53,911 bases of DNA. Source: Planctomycetaceae bacterium. Lineage in GTDB: Bacteria; Planctomycetota; Planctomycetia; Planctomycetales; Planctomycetaceae. The notes beneath the pieces were generated by a model. The model saw nothing but the letters and a program-made list of their open reading frames with translations, had not been told where the DNA came from and made no database searches. The stretch is taken from assembly GCA_028284485.1 (NCBI GenBank), contig JANQRQ010000360.1:1-53911 (forward strand), read 5' to 3'. Below, piece by piece: positions 36,315 to 44,978 of this stretch; positions within the stretch are counted from its first letter, which is position 1; each line of letters begins with the position of its first letter. The translations under genes were made by a program, and so were the position numbers.

Positions 36315-37640
36315 GTGTCCGTCGCTGAAATGATCAATGTTCGCGAGCTCTTGCTCGATTCATCCAGTTTCGGATCGGCAGAAGTTGAGCAACTTGAGGC
36401 CGCGATTTCAAACGGCCAAGCGGCAGAAGTGCGTCAATTTCTCGGAGAGCTGCGAGACACCGTCGAAAGCGGCAATTCATCGGATCGCAATCTTGCTGCA
36501 CTCGGGATTGGCCTGTTTCTGATGGCCGAACATGCTCACGCGGAGCACGTGCTTTCACAGATTTCCGGCCAAGGTTTAGCCGATTTCTACCGCGCGCGGG
36601 CGTTAATCGCTTTAGACCGCTTTGACGAAGCCGCGGAGATCTTTGATCAAGCGGCTAAAAACGGATACGACCCAATTGTTTGTAAGCTTGCGATTGCCGG
36701 CGCAGTCCGCCTCAATGGAGACATTGACGGTGCCGAGCAAATCCTCCATGAAAACTCCCGTGAAGGCGCCACCCGAGCCGACTACTCCTATCAAATGGGG
36801 TGCATTCTTGCCGATCGCGGAGACACCTTTGGCGCGATCGAGTACTTCGAACGTGCCGTCGATATGGACCCACACCATTCCGAGGCGCTATTTCGACTGG
36901 CCGGCCAGAACAACCTCATGGGTAACGACGGTGACGCGATTAAGCTCTATGAGCGTTCGCTATCGAAGCCGCCGCTCTATCTCGGAGCTCTGATCAATCT
37001 TGGCCTTCTTTATGAAGACAATGAACAATATTCGGCCGCAGCTTTTTGCTTTAGGCGCGTGCTCGACGTCAATCCCAACCATAAACGGGCCGAACTGTAT
37101 CTGAAAGACATCGAAGCCTCGAGCGATATGTATTACGACGAAGAGGCTGTCCGTCGAAATCGAGAAATCGAGCAAGTCCTGAAAATCCCCATTACAGATT
37201 TCGAGCTATCGGCACGCAGCCGCAATTGCTTGGAACGGGCCGAAATTGCAACATTGGGAGATCTCACTCGCAAGACCGAACAAGAATTGCTCGCAGGTAA
37301 GAATTTCGGCGACACCTCATTGCGAGAAATTCGCGAGATTCTGGCAGCACGTGGCTTGCGGATCGGGCAATACGCGAATCAAGAACCGATGGCCGCGCCT
37401 GTCATCGACCGCGAGGATCTCTCGCCGCAAGAACGAGCTTTGCTCGACAGCCCGGTCACCGATCTGGACCTGTCAGTTCGTGCGAGAAAGTGCTTGGCAC
37501 GACTTGGCATCACAATGATCGGCGAACTCGTTTCCAAATCTGCCGATGACCTGCTGTCGGTGCGAAACTTCGGCGTAACATCTCTCAATGAGATCCGCAA
37601 CAAGCTGACCGATGCCAACTTGTCGCTTCGCAACGAGTAA
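36315..37640 (+). CDS. TPR protein with two C-terminal RNA polymerase alpha-CTD-like domains
   Basis: The protein has 441 residues. Residues about 60-265 hold tandem TPR helices (for example ADYSYQMGCILADRGDTFGA, SAAAFCFRRVLDVNPNHKRA). Two alpha-CTD-like helix-hairpin-helix domains follow, at about 291-352 (ITDFELSARSRNCLERAE ... NFGDTSLREIREIL) and 378-439 (VTDLDLSVRARKCLARLG ... NFGVTSLNEIRNKL). The first keeps residues equivalent to E. coli alpha R265, N268 and C269 that contact DNA. In the second, Asn becomes Lys. It may bind UP-like DNA or transcription partners; this is inferred. An SDR gene starts 5 bases after its stop, implying cotranscription. Confidence 0.88.
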   Translation: MSVAEMINVRELLLDSSSFGSAEVEQLEAAISNGQAAEVRQFLGELRDTVESGNSSDRNLAALGIGLFLMAEHAHAEHVLSQISGQGLADFYRARALIALDRFDEAAEIFDQAAKNGYDPIVCKLAIAGAVRLNGDIDGAEQILHENSREGATRADYSYQMGCILADRGDTFGAIEYFERAVDMDPHHSEALFRLAGQNNLMGNDGDAIKLYERSLSKPPLYLGALINLGLLYEDNEQYSAAAFCFRRVLDVNPNHKRAELYLKDIEASSDMYYDEEAVRRNREIEQVLKIPITDFELSARSRNCLERAEIATLGDLTRKTEQELLAGKNFGDTSLREIREILAARGLRIGQYANQEPMAAPVIDREDLSPQERALLDSPVTDLDLSVRARKCLARLGITMIGELVSKSADDLLSVRNFGVTSLNEIRNKLTDANLSLRNE

Positions 37641-37645
37641 TCCCA

Positions 37646-38437
37646 ATGTCTTCTCGCGAACTGTTTTCGGTTGAAGACCGCGTGACATTGGTCTCCGGAG
37701 CAAGTCGCGGGATCGGGCGAGCCATGGCCGCTGGTTTCGCAGCTCGCGGTGCCAAAGTCATCATCACGGGTCGCGATCGCGATTCTCTTACCGAAACGGC
37801 CAGCGAAATCTCGACAAACGACGTCGAAGTACGCCCGCTTGTCTGCGACGTGGCCGACCCGCGCGCGATTACATCACTGGTTGCTGACACGATTGAAGAA
37901 TTTGGCCGAATCGACGTCCTATTGAACGTCGCTGGCGTGAATCAGAGAAAAGCCGTCGAAACTTTTTCGGTCGATGAATTCGACTTTATTCTCGACATCA
38001 ATCTCAAGGGGGCGTTTCTGCTGGCACAGGAAGTCGGCAAGCAAATGCTGTCGGGTGGCGGTGGCGTTCAAATTAACATCGACTCGCTGAACACCTATGC
38101 CCCGCTCAAAGGTGTGATTCCTTACGCGATGAGCAAAGCTGGCTTAGGCATGATGACCCGCGGTATGGCATTGGAATGGGGGAACCGTGGCGTCCGCGTG
38201 AATGCTATCGCGCCCGGATTCATTCTCACCGATTTGAATCGTAAACTTTGGTCGGAACCAAAAATGAATCAGTGGGGGTTGGCAAACACTCCTCTCGGGC
38301 GACTGGGCCAAGTCGACGATCTAGTGGGAACAGCGTTGTTCCTCGCCTCCGACGCTTCGGCGTTTATGACCGGCCAAGTGCTGTATGTGGATGGTGGCGT
38401 GTCGGCCGGCATCGCGTGGCCAATCGAGCTCTCATAA
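37646..38437 (+). CDS. Short-chain dehydrogenase/reductase
   Basis: The protein has 263 residues. Classical SDR: GASRGIG cofactor loop (18-24), CDVAD, NVAG in place of NNAG, active Ser in NIDSLN, YAMSK (YxxxK) and the APGFILTDLNRKL segment. It resembles gluconate 5-dehydrogenase-like enzymes acting on sugars or sugar acids, but the substrate is not settled by sequence. It starts 5 bases after the TPR/alpha-CTD gene. No ribosome site of its own is strong, so translation may be coupled. Confidence 0.9.
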   Translation: MSSRELFSVEDRVTLVSGASRGIGRAMAAGFAARGAKVIITGRDRDSLTETASEISTNDVEVRPLVCDVADPRAITSLVADTIEEFGRIDVLLNVAGVNQRKAVETFSVDEFDFILDINLKGAFLLAQEVGKQMLSGGGGVQINIDSLNTYAPLKGVIPYAMSKAGLGMMTRGMALEWGNRGVRVNAIAPGFILTDLNRKLWSEPKMNQWGLANTPLGRLGQVDDLVGTALFLASDASAFMTGQVLYVDGGVSAGIAWPIELS

Positions 38438-38666
38438 ACCGCAGCAACGATGCCTCGCTCAGATCGCGCGATCGAGGTTTTAGCAGCACATCATAGGCTG
38501 CTTCGAAACTGTGATTTCTCTCTTGCGTTCGTCTGTCCGATCACCCCAGGAATGGGTGCCCCATTTCAATTCAATGGCCTCGAAATGCACCCTGATGACC
38601 GCTATTCTGAAAGTTGCATTTTCAATGGAACTGGTCGCGTTTCCGTCGCATTGAGCATCGGCAAAT

Positions 38667-39365
38667 ATGACATTGTCAGTCGAATCACGCGTCGCATCGA
38701 ACCTCGGTCGCATACAGCAGCGTATCCAAGCAGCATGCGATCGCGCCAACCGTTCTGTTGATTCCGTTCGCCTCGTCGCTGTTACGAAGTATGCGCAAAT
38801 CGAATGGGCGAAATCATTGGTCGAATTGGGAGTGCAACATCTCGGTGAGAGCCGTCCTCAACAACTCATTGAACGCGCTCCTGTTCTTCCTGCGACCGTC
38901 AACTGGCACCTAATTGGTCATCTACAGCGCAACAAGGTCCGTTCGATATTGCCCTTTGTCAGCCTGATTCATTCCGTAGATTCGGTGCGTCTGTTACATC
39001 GAATTGACCAGCTGGCCGAAGAATTGGATTTGAATCCACACGTCTTGCTCGAGATCAACATCGCAGGGGAAGAGTCAAAGGATGGATTGTCTGCCGAAGA
39101 AGCAATGGCAGAGTGGCCCGAGTTGTCATCCTTTCAGCGGGTGACAATTGACGGTTTAATGACAATGGCCCCTGCCACTCGTAACCTAAGGGATGCAGGG
39201 CAGGTATTTCGACAGCTGCGTGAACTCAGAGAGCGTCTCCAGGAATACGACCCATCAAGGAAACTGCCCGAACTGTCCATGGGAATGAGTAACGATTTTG
39301 AGATTGCCATCGAGGAAGGAGCAACGTTGATTCGAATCGGTAGCAGCCTGTTCGACGGCCTTTAA
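38667..39365 (+). CDS. YggS family PLP homeostasis protein
   Basis: The protein has 232 residues, the family's usual length. The PLP-binding Lys lies in LVAVTKYAQ; GESRPQQLIERA, WHLIGHLQRNK and the phosphate-binding LSMGMSNDFEIAIEEGATLIRIGSSLF segments follow in order. It has no enzyme activity in known members and buffers pyridoxal phosphate. The ATG at 38667 matches the family N-terminus. It stands 88 bases before the YggU gene; in E. coli yggS and yggU are also near each other, with yggT between, which is absent here. Confidence 0.95.
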   Translation: MTLSVESRVASNLGRIQQRIQAACDRANRSVDSVRLVAVTKYAQIEWAKSLVELGVQHLGESRPQQLIERAPVLPATVNWHLIGHLQRNKVRSILPFVSLIHSVDSVRLLHRIDQLAEELDLNPHVLLEINIAGEESKDGLSAEEAMAEWPELSSFQRVTIDGLMTMAPATRNLRDAGQVFRQLRELRERLQEYDPSRKLPELSMGMSNDFEIAIEEGATLIRIGSSLFDGL

Positions 39366-39453
39366 GGAACGAATCCATTGCACCTGACCCCTCACACAAA
39401 CTAACAACCGAACTTCTCGCGCTTCACCGATACAATTGGCAGTGAAATAGCAG

Positions 39454-39765
39454 ATGACCGAATTGAGTTCACTTCGAGAAGTCCGAGATGCGATTCTGCT
39501 GGGGATCCATGCCCAGCCAGGAGCGCGGAGAAATGCAATTGTTGGCATCCATGATGGCCGGCTCAAAGTCTCGGTCGTTCCAGCGCCAGAAAATGGAAAA
39601 GCCAACCTGGCAATTGTCCAACTCCTGTCGGCCCAATTTGGGCTGAGTCGATCACAAATCGCTGTTCAATCTGGTGCGTCTTCCAAGAAAAAGGTTTGCA
39701 GAATCGCCGGAATCTCTTCGGATGAACTCCAACGTCGCATCAATGAATACCTCGATAGTCATTGA
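39454..39765 (+). CDS. YggU/DUF167 family protein
   Basis: The protein has 103 residues, the usual size. The motif IHAQPGARRNAIVGIHDGRLKVSV, then VPAPENGKANLAIVQLLS and an SGASSKKKVCRI stretch, match DUF167. The molecular role of this family is not known. It follows the YggS gene, as in many bacteria. The ATG at 39454 starts five residues before the family-specific part. The PVC-type heme gene follows after 39 bases. Confidence 0.93.
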   Translation: MTELSSLREVRDAILLGIHAQPGARRNAIVGIHDGRLKVSVVPAPENGKANLAIVQLLSAQFGLSRSQIAVQSGASSKKKVCRIAGISSDELQRRINEYLDSH

Positions 39766-39804
39766 AGGGTCTGCCCTTCGAGCCTGAGGGCACAGAGGAT
39801 CACT

Positions 39805-42800
39805 ATGACGATTTATGGTTTGCGAAGTCTGATGACAAACATCATCAATGTCCGAAACAACCGCCACACAGGCCGGGTCAAGACTAGGCCTCTGAGTCTC
39901 TCGGCGATCGTATCGATGTTGTTGCTATCCTCAACGACTGCGATTGCACAGGAGGAATTCCAAGCGATCATTCGCCCAACAGAGCCACTCAGCCCGGCCG
40001 AACAACAGAAGACATTTCAACTCCCGCCCGGTTTCGAGATTCAGCTGGTAGCCGCCGAACCTCAAATCTCCAAGCCAATGAATTTGGCCTTCGACAGTCG
40101 TGGCAGACTTTGGGTGACTGAATCGGTCGAGTATCCCTACCCAGCCCCTGCGGACCGCGCAGGTCGTGACGCGGTCAAGATCCTCGAAGACACGAATGGA
40201 GACGGACACGCAGATCAGATCACGACCTTTGCCGACGAATTGAACATTCCGATTGGAATCTATCCGTACAAAGATGGCGCCATCGTCTTTAGTATTCCGC
40301 ATATTTGGCATTTACGGGACACCGACGGAGATGGGCATGCCGATTCGCGCGAGCCACTTTATGGTCCGATGGGTTACGAACGGGACACTCACGGATTGAA
40401 TAATGCATTTCGACGCGGCTTCGACGGCTGGCTTTACGCCTGTCACGGTTTCAACAATGAGACGACCGTCAAAGGGACCGACGGTCACACCGTTCACATG
40501 CAGTCGGGTAATACCTATCGAATGCGCCTCGACGGATCACATGTTGAACAATTCACCTGGGGTCAGGTCAATCCATTCGGCATGTCTTTCGATCCGCATG
40601 GAAATATTTTCACGGCGGATTGCCATAGTAAGCCGATCTACCAGTTGTTACGCGAAGGTTATTACCCGAGTTTCGGAAAGCCCCACAATGGCCTCGGCTT
40701 TGTTCCACCGATGATGGACCACCTACACGGCTCCACTGCCATTGCCGGAATCGCTTACTACGCGGCGAAACAGTTTCCAAGGGAATTCCAAGGAAACATT
40801 TTCACTGGAAACGTGATGACCAGCCGGGTCAATCGCAATTCGTTGAACTACAGCGGATCGACGATCACCGCCCAAGAAGAACCCGATTTCCTTTCGACAA
40901 TCGACCCTTGGTTCCGGCCGGTTGATATCTGTTTGGGGCCGGACGGCGCGCTATACATTGCCGACTTCTACAATCGCATCATCGGACACTACGAGGTCCC
41001 GTTGGACCATCCGGGGCGGGATCGACATCGCGGAAGAATCTGGCGCATTGTGTATACAGGCGAATCGGAAGACCTGGTCAGCCGGACCAGTCGCGACTAT
41101 TCCGCTGCCGGAATCGACGAACTAATCGCCGGTTTGAGCCATCCGAATTTGGCCGTGCGATCGGTGGTGACTGACGAGATTGTCGACCGCGTCGGAAAAG
41201 ATGCGGTACCGAGTTTACATACCGCCTTCTCTTCTGCCGAAACGCCACACGCACGGGCACATTTGCTATGCGCGTTGCATCGCCTTGGTGACCTCCACCT
41301 CGAAGAAGTCGTTGTGGCAGCGAATGACGATGCACCCATCGTTCGTATCCACGCCATGAAGCTGCTGGCGGAAACAGTTCCGTGGATGCAGGCCCATTTC
41401 GATCTGGCAACCAAAGGTCTCATCGATCAGGACGCCTTCGTCCAACGCGCAGCTGCCGACGCGCTCGGGCAACACCCACGGTTTGGCAATATTGCTCCGC
41501 TGCTCGACTTGCTTAGAAACGTCTCCCAGGCTGATTCACATTTGATTTACACAATCCGCATCGCGCTCCGAAATCAGCTATTGGATGACAGCAGTTTCGG
41601 TCGCCTCGATTCGGCATCGTTGAGCGACTCCGATGCATTGAACATCGCAGGTGTCGCCGTTGCCATTGAATCCCCGGCTTCTGCAAAATTCCTGCTAAAC
41701 GTGCTTCAATCGATAGCGGTTGGCCCCGGGCAATCGACCGCATTCGTCACGCACGCCGCACAATACATCGCAACAACCGATGTCGAGCAGTTAGTGCAAT
41801 TTGTACGCGGAACTTATTCAGGTGACCTGGACCTTCAGAAGACGTTGTTTTCAGCAGTGGATGCCGGCCTCCAACGACGAGGCGCACCGCGTAGTCGTTT
41901 GATTCTTGATTGGGGCCACGAACTGGCCAAAATCCATTACGAATCGAGCAAAATCGATCTGCAAGGCTGGAGCAGCACTCACATCTCGGGCAAACCGATC
42001 CCCGACAATCCCTGGGAGTTCGAACAGCGCCGTTCAGCCGACGGCAACGACGAATCGAATTTCTTAAGCAGTCTGCCGCATGGCGAAGGATTGACAGGAC
42101 GATTGCGCTCGCCTGCGTTCGACATTCCAACGAAGATGTCCTTTTACATTGCTGGCCATGATGGCAATCCCACTCGGCCTCGCCAAAACTCAAATGTTGT
42201 CCGTTTGCGAGATGCAGAGAACAACAAGATCCTCGCCGAGGAGTTCGCTCCCCGTAACGACGTCGCGCAACAGGTGCAGTGGGACTTAGCGGAGTTTCGC
42301 GGGCGGCGAGGATTTCTCGAAATCGTCGATCGAAACAGCGGTCGAGCATACGCCTGGTTTGCAGTCGGGCGCTTCGACCCGGCAATCGTCGAATTCCCGC
42401 CGGCGAGTCCGGCATTTGCGGCGAGAAGACAAACTGGCGCCGCCGAGATTGTCGCTGCGCTGGCCATCTCTGAGATGAAACCGCAAATGCGGCAATTTCT
42501 CGAACAGAAACAAAATGGTCCTAGAGTTCATATGGCGGCTGCTCAAGCTTTGGAGTCGATCGATCCCGATTCGAGACTGGCAGCACTGCTTCCACTGATC
42601 GGAAATACCGCAATCGACGATGAATTGCGTGACGAAATCGTACAAGTCGTTCAGACGAGAAACGCTGCCGAGATCCAAAACTCACTCATTCGAGCCTTCA
42701 AAACGGTTCCGCTTCGCGTCCAAACTCAAATTGCAGAAAGTCTCGTCGCCGATTCTATCGGCAGCGAGTCGTTTCTTTCGATCGTTGCGACGGGACATGC

Positions 42801-43395
42801 CGCCGCTGGTCTTTTGCGCCGTCAATCGATCGCCGAAAGACTACGTGCGACCGCGTCAAACGCAATCATCAAGCGTGTTGAAGAGCTGACGGCGAATCTG
42901 CCGGACGAATCTGTTGCCATGCAAAGATTGTTGATCGGGCGCACGGTTGGTTTTCCCAGAGCCGCCGCTTCTGCGAGTCGAGGACAACAATTATTCATCA
43001 AGCATTGTCAGGTTTGCCATAAGATCGGCAATCAAGGGTCGCTCATCGGTCCACAGTTAGACGGAATCGGAAATCGCGGAGCAGAGCGGCTGATCGAGGA
43101 TGTTTTGGCTCCCAACCGAAATGTCGATGTGGCCTTTCGAGTCACCACGATTGTGATGCAAGACGGCAAAGTCTATTCGGGACTGATTCGACGGGAAGAA
43201 GGTGCTTCTTTGATTCTCGCCGACAACAAAGGCAAAGAGATTACGTTGCCGATCTCTCAAATCGAGGAACGCAAGAAATCGCAGGCCTCGCTCATGCCGG
43301 AGAATGTCGAAGAAATTCTCACCGAGCCGGAGTTCTACGATCTTCTCGCATACCTGCTGACTAATACGGACCGATCCGCTGCAGCACGTCCTTAA
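39805..43395 (+). CDS. Exported one-heme beta-propeller / HEAT protein (PVC-type heme-binding)
   Basis: The protein has 1196 residues. Signal peptide with a long N-region (hydrophobic core about 30-48, ending AIAQ). The propeller domain (60-410) has DTNGDGHAD and DTDGDGHAD calcium-type loops, SRGRLWVTESVEYPYP and ICLGPDGALYIADFYN. HEAT-like repeats (about 430-650) follow, then a beta-sandwich and one CxxCH heme at C1068 (KHCQVCHKIGNQGSLIGPQLDGIG), ending in the usual LMPENVEEILTEPEFYDLLAYL segment. It belongs to the large planctomycete group loosely named membrane-bound dehydrogenase. AGAGG lies 9 bases before ATG 39805. Its stop overlaps the convergent pfkB-like gene by 35 bases. Confidence 0.87.
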   Translation: MTIYGLRSLMTNIINVRNNRHTGRVKTRPLSLSAIVSMLLLSSTTAIAQEEFQAIIRPTEPLSPAEQQKTFQLPPGFEIQLVAAEPQISKPMNLAFDSRGRLWVTESVEYPYPAPADRAGRDAVKILEDTNGDGHADQITTFADELNIPIGIYPYKDGAIVFSIPHIWHLRDTDGDGHADSREPLYGPMGYERDTHGLNNAFRRGFDGWLYACHGFNNETTVKGTDGHTVHMQSGNTYRMRLDGSHVEQFTWGQVNPFGMSFDPHGNIFTADCHSKPIYQLLREGYYPSFGKPHNGLGFVPPMMDHLHGSTAIAGIAYYAAKQFPREFQGNIFTGNVMTSRVNRNSLNYSGSTITAQEEPDFLSTIDPWFRPVDICLGPDGALYIADFYNRIIGHYEVPLDHPGRDRHRGRIWRIVYTGESEDLVSRTSRDYSAAGIDELIAGLSHPNLAVRSVVTDEIVDRVGKDAVPSLHTAFSSAETPHARAHLLCALHRLGDLHLEEVVVAANDDAPIVRIHAMKLLAETVPWMQAHFDLATKGLIDQDAFVQRAAADALGQHPRFGNIAPLLDLLRNVSQADSHLIYTIRIALRNQLLDDSSFGRLDSASLSDSDALNIAGVAVAIESPASAKFLLNVLQSIAVGPGQSTAFVTHAAQYIATTDVEQLVQFVRGTYSGDLDLQKTLFSAVDAGLQRRGAPRSRLILDWGHELAKIHYESSKIDLQGWSSTHISGKPIPDNPWEFEQRRSADGNDESNFLSSLPHGEGLTGRLRSPAFDIPTKMSFYIAGHDGNPTRPRQNSNVVRLRDAENNKILAEEFAPRNDVAQQVQWDLAEFRGRRGFLEIVDRNSGRAYAWFAVGRFDPAIVEFPPASPAFAARRQTGAAEIVAALAISEMKPQMRQFLEQKQNGPRVHMAAAQALESIDPDSRLAALLPLIGNTAIDDELRDEIVQVVQTRNAAEIQNSLIRAFKTVPLRVQTQIAESLVADSIGSESFLSIVATGHAAAGLLRRQSIAERLRATASNAIIKRVEELTANLPDESVAMQRLLIGRTVGFPRAAASASRGQQLFIKHCQVCHKIGNQGSLIGPQLDGIGNRGAERLIEDVLAPNRNVDVAFRVTTIVMQDGKVYSGLIRREEGASLILADNKGKEITLPISQIEERKKSQASLMPENVEEILTEPEFYDLLAYLLTNTDRSAAARP

Positions 43396-44257
43396 GCTTC
43401 GGCAATGCATCGCGATTGCCGATTGCGGAACATTTCATCGCGGCAGCGGCGGCAGCAAACATGACCATGCGCTCCGACGGCCATCGATGCATCGCCGCAT
43501 AGATCAATGCTCCGGAAAACACATCTCCGGCACCGGTGGTGTCGACCGCTCGTATTGGAAACGCCGGCATCTCGATTTTGGTGTCCTTTGTCCACAGGGC
43601 GGCTCCTTGGCTACCGGAAGTCACCGTGACAATTCTCGGACCCATTTCCAATAATCGTGCCGCACCGACATCAAAATCTTCGGTATTCAAGAACGCCGGC
43701 AGAAAGTGTCGAGGGCAATTGATCACCTCGACATAGGGAATCAACTGCTCCATCCCCGGTTTGGGAGAGCCTGTGTCCAGGCAAACCAGACCGCCCGATT
43801 CACTCACAGTCCTTGCCGCTAACAACGCCGCCTCGGTCGGCCAGCCGTCCAAGTGCAGCGCGCGGCAGCTGCGCAACGGTGTACAATCGATTTTGTCCGA
43901 TGAAAGTTGAGTGTTCGATCGGTCGTAAGCGACTGTGCGCGACCCATTCGATTGATCAATCCAAACGTGGGCGAATCCCGTACGCGTCTCCTGCGTGATC
44001 GACGACCAGGAAAAGTCGATTCCACAATCGGCGAAGTCGGCTTCGATCATTTCGCCGAGCCGATCCTGCCCCCAACTTCCGATGAAAGAGCAGGAAAGCC
44101 CGAATCGGGACAACAAAGCCAATGCCGTCGGCACCGGGCCACCAATTTGAACGTGAGAACCGGTGACCTCGTTTTTGGTATTTGCACGCGGAAATTCACG
44201 TAGCAAAACTTCGAAATCGACAACGACCGTTCCCAAACCGACGACATCAAACTTCAC
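43361..44257 (-). CDS. PfkB family carbohydrate kinase
   Basis: The protein has 298 residues. VVGLGTVVVDFEV and GGPVPTALALLSRFG match the N-terminal ribokinase signature; AVDTTGAGDVFSGALIYA carries the DTxGAGD catalytic Asp and anion hole. The enzyme phosphorylates a sugar or nucleoside with ATP; which one cannot be read from sequence. The ATG at 44257 fits. The 3' end overlaps the end of the convergent heme gene by 35 bases. Confidence 0.92.
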   Translation of the reverse strand: MKFDVVGLGTVVVDFEVLLREFPRANTKNEVTGSHVQIGGPVPTALALLSRFGLSCSFIGSWGQDRLGEMIEADFADCGIDFSWSSITQETRTGFAHVWIDQSNGSRTVAYDRSNTQLSSDKIDCTPLRSCRALHLDGWPTEAALLAARTVSESGGLVCLDTGSPKPGMEQLIPYVEVINCPRHFLPAFLNTEDFDVGAARLLEMGPRIVTVTSGSQGAALWTKDTKIEMPAFPIRAVDTTGAGDVFSGALIYAAMHRWPSERMVMFAAAAAAMKCSAIGNRDALPKLKDVLQRIGPY

Positions 44258-44978
44258 AAATCAGCCTCGTTCGACTTCTTCCAGTGGGCCAAATTGGAAT
44301 GTCAATTCCAGGGTTGATACTCGCTGACCATCGTTCCTCGCCGTCGGCATCAACATCATAAACGTGTATCTTTGCCCGAATTCCGTACTAAATTCGACTC
44401 GTCGGCAACGAAAAGTTAGCTGCGATCGCCAGTCAATCCACCGATCGACTTATCGTATTCCGACTCGACCCATTCGCACATCAAACCATTCTCGGCATGG
44501 TGCGTATGTTATACATCGATCGGATCTTGTGAGCCACGATTCGATTGAAAAGACGCGAGCGAACGACACGACAGCGTATTCGGACAACTCGTTTCGCGAG
44601 CGACTTCGCCCCGCAGTGGCGTGGCCTCGCTTCAAAAAACGTGTCGCTGTTCTGTGATCAACCGACGAGACAGGCCCGATTTCGCGAATCACTGACTTTT
44701 CCGGAAAGTGTCCTGTTGATTCTGTGGGGCCATTTTGTCGGTGAATCAACACAAAAACTGCGGTCGAACAATAAATTCGCGTCATGGATCTGAGATTTTC
44801 CAGATTTTTACTTCACTTTGGATACTGGTTTTGCGTATCCTGAATCCAAGAGATGCAGCTGGGATGTCCAGTGGATTATGAGCTGGGCGAGGGCCATCCG
44901 GATGTTCACAAGTCTCTCTGAAGCACCAGGTTGGGTTTAACCTATCCGTCTGATGCGGGCCGAGAGGAGTTTACTCGG
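44258..44978. other. Intergenic region upstream of the LEPR-XLL protein, 721 bp
   Basis: The largest gap in the window. Its last 250 bases are AT-richer than the surroundings. GGATAC/GTATCC forms a 6-bp stem with a 9-base loop at 44820-44840, about 140 bases upstream of the next start. Short frames (44545-44793 and antisense) have no family signature. It probably contains the promoter of the giant gene. Confidence 0.45.

Noticed and set aside
41747..42415. 222-codon open frame on the minus strand
   Set aside because: It is the antisense of the propeller/HEAT gene, Arg-rich and without any family signature; the plus-strand reading has clear domains.
44258..44978. tRNA or other structured RNA in the largest gap
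   Set aside because: I found no T-arm or anticodon-arm pattern; only a 6-bp stem at 44820-44840 was seen.
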